Below are positions 53,072 to 61,500 of a DNA stretch of 64,000 nt, piece by piece (within the stretch, counting starts at the first letter, position 1; every line of letters begins with the position of its first letter). The stretch spans positions 35,091 through 99,090 of the forward strand of contig JANSYP010000011.1 in the NCBI GenBank assembly GCA_024742405.1, given 5' to 3'. The translations under genes and the position numbers were made by a program. The notes below the pieces were generated by a model. The model ran no database searches. It was not told the origin of the DNA and worked only from the letters and a program-made list of their open reading frames with translations. This DNA is from Paracoccaceae bacterium. Lineage in GTDB: Bacteria; Pseudomonadota; Alphaproteobacteria; Rhodobacterales; Rhodobacteraceae.

Positions 53072-54328
53072 TTACGGCCCAGGCACAGGACCCTCCCGTG
53101 CGATGTGGGGCGTCTTGCGCCGCATCGCGGTGAAGCGGTCGCGATCCTGGCTGACCTCGCGAGAGACCTCGGCCATCCGGCTGCGGTCCTGCGCGTGCTG
53201 GCGTTTGAGCGCGCGGCGCGCCTCCAATTGGGCAAAGACCACCGCGTCCGTCGCGGCCTGGGCCCGTTGATGGTTTTGCCAGGCCTCCGCCTCATTCTCC
53301 CGGCGGATCCGACCATGGGCGCCGCTGAGCCGATCCCAAAGCCCCCCGAGGCCCCGCCGAAAGCGTGCTTGCCGCTGCTGCGCATCTAACGCCTGCCGCT
53401 CTGCCAACTTGGTCTTCAAATCTGATCGCGCCTGACGTTGCCGGTTCACAAGGGCGCTGCGCTCCACGTCATGGCGGGCTTTGAGATCGCCGATCTCCCG
53501 GCCCAGCGTCTCTTTCCAGCGCCCAAGAGCCGGTTGCATGCTGTCCGCAATCCGCGCCCGCGTCTCGTCCACGGAGGGCAGGTCTTTGGGATCGCCCAAC
53601 CGCTCGCGTACCTGTTTGGTCTTGAGCCCCGCCCAGTTGGCGATGGCATAGACCTCACCATGGACATCCAGGGCGACATGGGCGCGACGGTCTCCTTTGG
53701 CGAGCAGGTATCCCTTGTCTTCAAGCGCTTTGGCAAAGGAGGCTGCATTGTCCGAGAACTGCCAGGCCTCCTGGAACACCCGCTTGACCGCGCGCGCGTC
53801 TTTCCCGGCGCGCTTGGCTTGCTGCCATTCGGCGAGGGTGAAATTCCGGGGGTCGCGATTGTCATGATCCCGCAGCCCGTCCGGCAAACGCCAACTGTGC
53901 TCGAGAAACAGATCCTTGGAGAGGTCTTTCAGTTTGGATTTGAAGAAGGGCAGGTTGATGGCCTTCATCTCGCGGATATCGATCCGGGACCAGACCACAT
54001 GGGCGTGGCGGCGGCCATTCCTCTCATGGAAGATTATGGCGCGGGGCTGGCCCGTGAGCCCGAGCCGCGCCTCCACTTCATTGATGGACGCTTCGAAATC
54101 GGCGATGCCGGCGCGCTCGGTCACTGGCGGGTTGAGGCTCAGGGAAAAGAAGGGCTGTTTGCATTGCGTGCCCTTGGCGATGGCTTCCGCTTCTTGCAAC
54201 GCGCCGCGCAGCGTCTCTGCGCTGAAGCCGCGCAAATCGTGGAGCGTGACATGGTCATTGTCCCGGTCGTTGGTCAGATGAGCCGCGAGCTTGAGCCCGC
54301 TGCCCCGTTGGGAACCGACCAGGATCAT
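53072..54328 (-). CDS. Relaxase/mobilisation nuclease (MobA/VirD2-like)
   Basis: 418 residues. The N-terminal relaxase domain begins MILVGSQRGSGLKLAAHL (the usual catalytic tyrosine near the N-terminus is not obvious), with HVTLHDLRGF and the histidine motif HERNGRRHAHVVWSRID. The C-terminal half is a long charged coiled coil. Relaxases nick oriT and lead the strand into the recipient. The start overlaps the mobC stop by four bases. Confidence 0.88.
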   Translation of the reverse strand: MILVGSQRGSGLKLAAHLTNDRDNDHVTLHDLRGFSAETLRGALQEAEAIAKGTQCKQPFFSLSLNPPVTERAGIADFEASINEVEARLGLTGQPRAIIFHERNGRRHAHVVWSRIDIREMKAINLPFFKSKLKDLSKDLFLEHSWRLPDGLRDHDNRDPRNFTLAEWQQAKRAGKDARAVKRVFQEAWQFSDNAASFAKALEDKGYLLAKGDRRAHVALDVHGEVYAIANWAGLKTKQVRERLGDPKDLPSVDETRARIADSMQPALGRWKETLGREIGDLKARHDVERSALVNRQRQARSDLKTKLAERQALDAQQRQARFRRGLGGLWDRLSGAHGRIRRENEAEAWQNHQRAQAATDAVVFAQLEARRALKRQHAQDRSRMAEVSREVSQDRDRFTAMRRKTPHIAREGPVPGP

Positions 54329-54771
54329 GGTGCCTCGCCGTCGTCGTAGCCGAGCGCGCGCATGATCTCCGACTTGATTGCGAGCACGGCGGCGCAGGCG
54401 GCGACCAGTTCTTCCTCGGTCTCCGGCGAGACCGGTAGCGCCCCGGCTTTGGCGGCGTGGGAAAGGTCTCGCAGACTGGTGGCCAGTTCCATCGCGCCGA
54501 GCAATCCCAGAGCTTGCGCCAGCGCCGCATGATCCCGCACTGGCAGCGCCCGACGGTCCCGCCGCGCCTTGCCATCGGCGCCAAAAATCCGACTCTTGAT
54601 GTAGCTGTTGAGCGAACGCCCCTCGGCCACCCGCTCAACTTCCGACCGTTCCTCCGCGCTCAGCCGTACCGAGACCGGAGATGGCCGCTTGCGTGTGACC
54701 TTCCCAGGTCGGCGTGTCGCTACCGCGAAGCCGCCAGAAACGGTCTGGGGTTTGTCCGGGAGACGGCTCAC
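54325..54771 (-). CDS. mobC: MobC-like relaxosome accessory protein
   Basis: 148 residues from GTG 54771, overlapping the stop of a tiny upstream frame. It contains the ribbon-helix-helix-like stretch PVSVRLSAEERSEVERVAEGRSLNSYIKSRIFG, as in MobC/plasmid mobilisation proteins, then a helical C-terminus. It would bind oriT and help the relaxase. oriT is therefore expected close upstream, in 54885-55560. Confidence 0.8.
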   Translation of the reverse strand: MSRLPDKPQTVSGGFAVATRRPGKVTRKRPSPVSVRLSAEERSEVERVAEGRSLNSYIKSRIFGADGKARRDRRALPVRDHAALAQALGLLGAMELATSLRDLSHAAKAGALPVSPETEEELVAACAAVLAIKSEIMRALGYDDGEAP

Positions 54772-54884
54772 AGCTCCATCTCCAACGCGCTAAGATCATG
54801 GGCTTTAAGCTCTTCTTCCCACTCCGCCAGGACCTCGAAAACCTCCTCAACGGTGTTCGAGCTTTCTCCGCTAGGGCGCACCAT
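54768..54884 (-). CDS. Tiny acidic open frame preceding mobC (38 residues)
   Basis: Starts at ATG 54884 and stops at TGA 54768-54770, overlapping the GTG of mobC. The peptide is strongly acidic (TVEEVFEVLAEWEEELKAHD) and looks like a structured helix rather than random translation. No clear ribosome site. It may be a coupled regulator or the residue of a longer gene. Confidence 0.4.
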   Translation of the reverse strand: MVRPSGESSNTVEEVFEVLAEWEEELKAHDLSALEMEL

Positions 54885-55567
54885 AGAAACCAAAAAATTG
54901 AATGCATTTCAGATATTTGCTCGTAATGTGCTAAATCCAGTCCATCCGAATATGCACCCTTCGGACGTCGGTTCCCCACACTGCGACGCGTCAATTCGCT
55001 CGCGTTGTGGCCGGAAAAATCTTCGCCATGGTCGCCCCCAAAAATAGCGGCAGCACGAAACTACGCCACTCGGCTGGGGTAGCTGGTGAATCGTCGGCAT
55101 GGCGCCTATGGCGCGACAGAATTACTCGGCGCGTAGGATATCAGTTTTCGCTTCATGGGGTGCCTGTCTGCCGGCGCTCGTCTTTCCTGCATTCAGGGGC
55201 GGGAACTTGGCTGGCATCGTCCTGCGTTCTTGACCCAACGGTTGCAGGGCGGACAGACTCGCCGTTTGCAGATGCAGCGCGTTCCGTGCACCTTAAAGCC
55301 GCTTTTGTAGCATGGTGCGCGCGGCGCGGCGGCGAAAGTAGGCAGACTGGTCATTCTTCAGGTCCGATGTTCACGGATCGACGAATGAACATCTGCTCTA
55401 CACAAGAAGAATTCACGAGGCGCTGCATAGAGTATTTCTTCGGAGGCGCGACCCTTTTCCACGTCCGACTGATAAAAATGAAAATCAAGACTTGAAACGG
55501 CAAAGCTTACCGCAGATACATTAAAAAAAGTGTTAACTTGGTATGAAAATAGTTTAAGGGGAAGTCA
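54885..55567. other. Intergenic region between mob genes and the giant gene (683 bases)
   Basis: No supported gene. It should hold the mobC promoter, a possible oriT, and the promoter of the giant gene; the last 70 bases are A+T-rich. AAGGGGAAG at 55557-55565 is the ribosome site for the TTG start at 55568. I could not recognise a nic-site consensus. Confidence 0.45.
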
Positions 55568-58500
55568 TTGTCTACGAGGCTTTATGCGAATATTCATCAA
55601 AACTTCGATAATTCAGGATCTGTTTCTCTATTCATCTTTGGCGCGCCTGGCGAAACGGTCGAGATTCGCTCCCAAAGTGGTTTTTCCGCCTCCGGTATCA
55701 TCGGTGAGGACGGGTCGGTTTCAATCGGTATTCCGCAATCCCTGGCAATGTCGGGAACTGGGATAAACGACCAGGGCCTTCAGATTACTTCCGATGCAGA
55801 CGTCTCGGCATACATTTCGAATCGCCAACCCCAGACAACCGACCTCTCCATTGTTTTTGACGAAACCAGCCTTGGCGACCGCTACGTTATTGCCTCGGCC
55901 GCAGATGCCATCTCGGACGGCGGACAGTTCTCGGCTCAGGCACTAGAGGACGGCACCGAACTCACTTTTACCCTTCCGGACGGGCAGACCGCGACGGTCA
56001 CTTTGGATGCCGGGCAATCTTTCAAGTTCTCGACCACGGACTCCTTCGATAACTCCAGCTTAGGCATCTCTGTGCCCACGGCGTTCGATTTGACTGGAAC
56101 GGTCATTGCCGCAACGGCCCCTGTCGCAGTCTTTAGCGGACACTCTTGTACCAATGTTGGTTTGGGTTTCTGCGACCACATCGTAGAGCAGATGCCGTCA
56201 GTTGATGCGCTATCGCAGTCCTATGTCGTGTCTGAAGCGTTTAGCGAATTGGGTATTGGGAACAATCTCATTCGGGTGGTGGCGCCCGATGATGACATCG
56301 AAGTGCGGATTGATGGTGAGCTTGTTGCTACTCTAAGCCAAGGCGAGTTCTACGAATTTACGTTGTCGGAGCCTGCGCAACAAATCCAGACATCCCTTCC
56401 TGCGCTGATCGCCCAATACCTACAAGGGTCCACGACGGCGGGCGAGGGGGACCCTGCATTGAGTTTCGTGCCCGGCACGGACACTTGGTTGTCATCCTAT
56501 ATCGTTGCGACGCCCTCGGGTGCAGAAGCGCTCGCTCAGAACTTGGTGAACATCGTAGTGCCGACAGCGGCAGTATCGTCGCTGCAGATCAACGGCAGCA
56601 CCGTCAATGAAAATGCGTTCGCGGAAGTCGCCGGCACAGATCTGAGCGTCGGCAATATCCCAATAGACCCCGGCATCGTACGGGTTGAAGCGAGTGAGAG
56701 TTTTCAGCTTTCGCTGTTCGGGTTTGATGCATTCGATTCGTTTCTGACGTTCGGCGGCGCGAACTTCGCCTCAGGCTTGTCAAATGTGCCCCCCGAGCCT
56801 GCCGATGATCTGTTCCTTATCGACGAACGCACAACACTTAATGGCGATCTATTTGCCGATAATGGAGATGGACCGGACACTGATAGAGATGGTGACGCGT
56901 TGATCGTCACTGCCGTCAATGGCGTTGAGAGCAATGTCGGGACCACCCTTGCCCTGGCAAGCGGTGCAGAGCTGCGCATTAGCGCCAATGGAGCGTTTTT
57001 CTATGACGGAAATCTGACCGATGATCTCGATAAAGGGACCACAGTTAGTGATACGCTTTCTTATACGGTTTCGGATGGCGTCGCCACGGCGCAGGCCACA
57101 GTAACGGTCGCCGTCAGCGGGGTTGATGCCGCGCCCGTCGCACTCGACGATCGATTTTTTACCGACCAAGACGCGCCGTTGGCTCTCTCCTTTGGCGATC
57201 TGCTCGCGAATGATAGCGACTTGGACGGGAATCTCATTCCGTCCGTCTCCTCAGTTGCAGACGCTGAAAACGGATTCGTACGGATCCTCAACGGCGAGGT
57301 CATCTTCACGCCCGATCCGGGGTTCTTCGGCGAGGCTTCTTTCACCTATCAGATCGAAGATGAAACTGGGCTTTCTGATAGTGGAACGGCGCGCGTCACC
57401 GTCGATGAGCTTGTCCTGTCATCGGGGCTGGAGTTGACTTTGCCCCGCCTCCTCTCGGTGGGCGAGACGGGCACGGCACTGCTCACGTCGACTGTGCTTG
57501 GCGGGTCCGGCAATGCCTCGCTTCCATCGCTTGTCGCACTGACAGCAGAACGGGCGGTTTTCGAGGACCCGCTCACGGGCGTTTTGTCCGAGACGGTCTT
57601 CATCTTGACAGAGGGGACGCCCGGCGAGGAAGTCATCGAGATTGACATCCGGGGGAGTGCCGGACCGCGCGCGAACTTTAATGCAGTTGCGCAGGCGGCC
57701 GATCCGGAGGCAGTCACCGACTTGGCCGCGCGGTTCGTCGCCTTCCAGCCAGACTTCCTGGAGCCATCGGTCGTCGCCCGCATCGAGGGCAATATCACCG
57801 CGCTTTTCGGCACCACGATTGCGTCCCTGACCAGCAGCCTGATCCCCTATGCGGAACAGCTCGCATCCTTTGGGCTCGACAGCAGCACCGCGACCGGCGC
57901 GCTGGCCTTCGCCTTCGAGGCTGCGGGTGACTATGGCTCGATCCAAGAGCGCGGTACGTTAGGGTCGCTTGGTCAGGGCTGGGCCTCGCTGGCAGATCTC
58001 GGCTTGAAGATCGACGGTACGTCGGTGCGCATGAGCGGTCTGGCCGACATCGATGCCTTGCGCGCACTCAGCGTCGACGCGGCGGCGCTCTACACGGTTT
58101 CATCTGCGGCCGGGCGGTCAGTATCTCTTGGCGGAGACCCGCTCGCGCTGACCCAGCCGGCGCGCCCGCAATTCGAACAGGCGCGGGACGGTTCCTTTGT
58201 CACAACGAGCGCGTTCGACGGAACGCTTCGTGCCACGGAGGACGGGTACGCGCTGGTCCTTTCGGGTGGCGAAGTGCTGGTCTTCGACGCGGATGGTGCG
58301 TTTCTTTGGATGGAAATGACGGACGGGTTGCGCGTGACGGCGGCCTATGATGGCGCGGGCAATATCGTTGAGCTTAGCGGGCCAAGTGGCGCCGGGCTCA
58401 GCTTCGACAGACGGGGCGATGACAAGGTCACCCGGATCGAGGACGCGGATGGAGTCGCGGCGACGCTTTCCTATGACGCAGCGGGGCGGTTGGAAACCGT

Positions 58501-61500
58501 CACACGGCCGGACGGTCAGTCGAACTTCACGTACAATGCGGACGGGGATTTGATCTCTGCGACGGCGCCGGGCGGGATTGCGGCGGAGTTTGCCTATGAC
58601 GGATTCGGGCGGCTCGATTCGGCGCTCTATGGCGGTGGCGCGCAGAGCGAGGACATCGCCTATGACGAGGCTGGCGGTATAACAATCACCGACGGCGCCG
58701 GTCGGGTCACGGACCTCGACCTACTGCCGGGCAGCATTGTCGGCCGGATCACCGATGGCGAAGGCAGCGCGTCGGAGATCTTCTACGACAGCGCCGGCGA
58801 ACTGGCGGGCGTGCGGGCGCCGGACGGAACTGAGACGCTGTTTGAATTCGACAATCAGGACCGGCTGAGCAAGATCACCGATGCCAACGGGGCCGAGTTG
58901 CTGTTCACCTATGACGGGGCAGCGGGGGAGCCCGGCAGCTTTACCGATGCGGGCGGTAACACGCGTAGCTTTGACTATGATGCGGGCGGCCGGATCACGG
59001 AGGCGACCTGGCCGGACGGAACGACTCTGCAGTTCGAGTATGACGACCAAGGCAACCTGTCGGGCTACACGAACCGCCGTGGCGACGACGTTACCTATAT
59101 CTACGATGACCGGGGGCGGCTGTTGTCGGAATCCGACAGCTCCGTCGGTCCGATCAGCTACAGCTATGACGATCGTGGACGGCTGATATTGGCGACGACC
59201 GATCAGGGGACGACCACGCTCGCCTATGACGATGCCGATCGGGTCACTCAAATCGACTATCCGACGGGCAAGTCGCTCTTCTACAGCTACAACGAGGCCG
59301 GGCTGCGCGCGTCGATGTCGGACGGTGCGGGCTACGAGCTGTTCTACGACTATGACGCACTCGGTCGGCTGGCGGGCCTGCGCGACGGGGACGGATTGCT
59401 TGTCACCTATGGTTTTGACGCGGCGGGCAACCTCATCCGCGAAGAAAACGGCAATGGGACCGTCACGACGTTCGACTATGACTCTGCCGGTCGACTGACG
59501 CGGATCGAAAACCTCGCCCCTGATGCCAGCATCAATTCCTTCAATGCCTATACCTATGACAGTGCGGGTCAGCGTATCACGCATGAAAGCCAGGACGGCA
59601 CTTGGAGCTATGGCTATGATGCCGCTGGGCAGCTGACCTCGGCGGAATTTGTCTCCAGCAACGCGGAGATCGCCAACAAGAGCATTGCCTATGAGTATGA
59701 CCTCGCGGGGAACCGGACCCGGGTGGTCGAAGACGGCGTCGAGACGCTCTACGAGGCCAACGCGCTGAACCAGTATACCCGCGTCGGCGACGAGAGCTTC
59801 ACCTACGACGATGACGGCAACATGACGTCGCGGATCGATAGCGACGGCACAAGCACCTATAGCTACGATCTCGACAACCGTCTGACCTCGGTGACGCAGT
59901 CCGACGGGACCGTGCTGGAATTCGAGTACGACCTGTTCGGCAACCGCGTCAGCAAGACTGTTGACGGAGCAGAGACGGAGTATCTCGTCGATCCCTTCGG
60001 GCTCGGCGATGTGGTGTCGGAGTTCGAGGCCGGTGCGCGGAGCGCGAGCTACGCCCACGGGCTGGGGCTGGCCGCGGGCGAGATCGGAGGGCAACTGGCC
60101 TTCTACGATGCCGACGCCGTGGGCTCGGTGACGACCGTGACTGGCGCGGCGGGCGGTATCGAGAACGCCTATGCCTACACGCCTTTCGGCACAGAGCTGT
60201 TCGAGGTCGAAGGGATCGCGAACGCGTTCGAGTTCAACGGAGTGCTTGGTGTCGCGGAAGATGCCGAAGATCTGACCTTCATGCGGGCGCGAAGCTACTC
60301 GGACACGTTGGGGCGGTTCTTGAGTGAGGAGCCGAAATGGGCAAACGGAGATATATTTAATCTCTACCAGTTCGGACTAAACGATCCGGTTACATTTTCT
60401 GACCCTGAAGGTGAGGTTGCACAGTTTTATTACGCAGGCTTGTTGGCAGCGTATCTTATCAACAAGTCTCTTGATATCGCTCTCAACGTACAAGAGACAG
60501 CAGAAGCAATTGATGATGTTGCCAATAATAGGCCAGGAAGCCGGGAAAGGCTTGACGAAAAGTTCGAAGAAACAAGAAACGATTTATTCAACCCCATTCC
60601 GAATTTGCCAAAAGTGGTCAAAAAACAAATTACCGATAGTAAGGGTTTGAATGAGGCGATTGATGACGGGCTTGGCCAAATTCTGGATGATGTAACTGAA
60701 CCTACGAAAGAAATTCTCGAAGACCTAGCAAACAACGAGCCTGACGGCCCCACGCCTCCGGAGCCCGATCCCGAGTCCCCCGCTGGTCCGCCGGTACCAA
60801 AGCGCAAACCGGAGTTCGATCCCGAACTACCCGAACGCGATCCACCTTTCGACAAAGACAACCCTGACGACACCGACTCCGGCCGCACTGGCCCTGCCGA
60901 TGGTGACACCCGCAACTACGGCGACCCGCATCTGATCACTTTCGACCGGACCGGCTACTCCTTCCAGGCGCTCGGCGAGTTCACCATGGTGATCGGTGAC
61001 GGATTCGAGATGCAGGTCCGGATGGAGGCCATCACCGACGTCGCCTCGGTCAATACCGCGGTCGCGATGCTAGTCGGCGACAACATCATCGGTGTCTATG
61101 CCGATGAGACCATCCCGCTGGTCGCCAATGGCACTGCGATTTTCCTGGCCCAGGACGAGTCCGTCGCGGTCGGCGATTTCACGCTGTACCGGACAACGCG
61201 CGGCGACCTGGACGATCCCGCCGATGCCGAATACATCGTCACTGCCGGGTCGGGGAACGGATTCTATGTTCGTGTGTTCGACGGGGCGCTGAACATTCTG
61301 CCCTTCGTGTCCGATGACGCACCGGTTGCGGGTCTGCTGGGCAATCTCGACGCGGATCGCAGCAACGATTTCGCGCTTCGCGATGGCACCGTCCTGCCCC
61401 AACCGCTAGCGCAAACCATTCTCTACGGCGAATACGCTGACAGCTGGCGGATCGACGGGGCAAGCTCGCTCTTCCTCTATCGCGACGGGGAAAGCACCGA

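Larger units (their letters stand above)
29356..54884. mobile_element. Putative composite integrative/mobilisable island
   Basis: The left boundary is tRNA-Thr with an integrase-like serine recombinase reading out of it. Inside are a VirD4-like coupling protein, membrane proteins of a conjugation-like operon, a resolvase, ArdC antirestriction, a relaxase and MobC, plus A+T-rich cargo at 39.6-50.9 kb. I did not find a second copy of the tRNA 3' end, so the right boundary is uncertain and the giant gene at 55.6-63.3 kb may also belong to it. The region could be two elements side by side. Confidence 0.5.

Noticed and set aside
58721..60094. 457-codon reverse open frame inside the giant gene
   Set aside because: Shadow of the YD-repeat codons; Val/Ile/Arg-rich repetitive translation with no family match.
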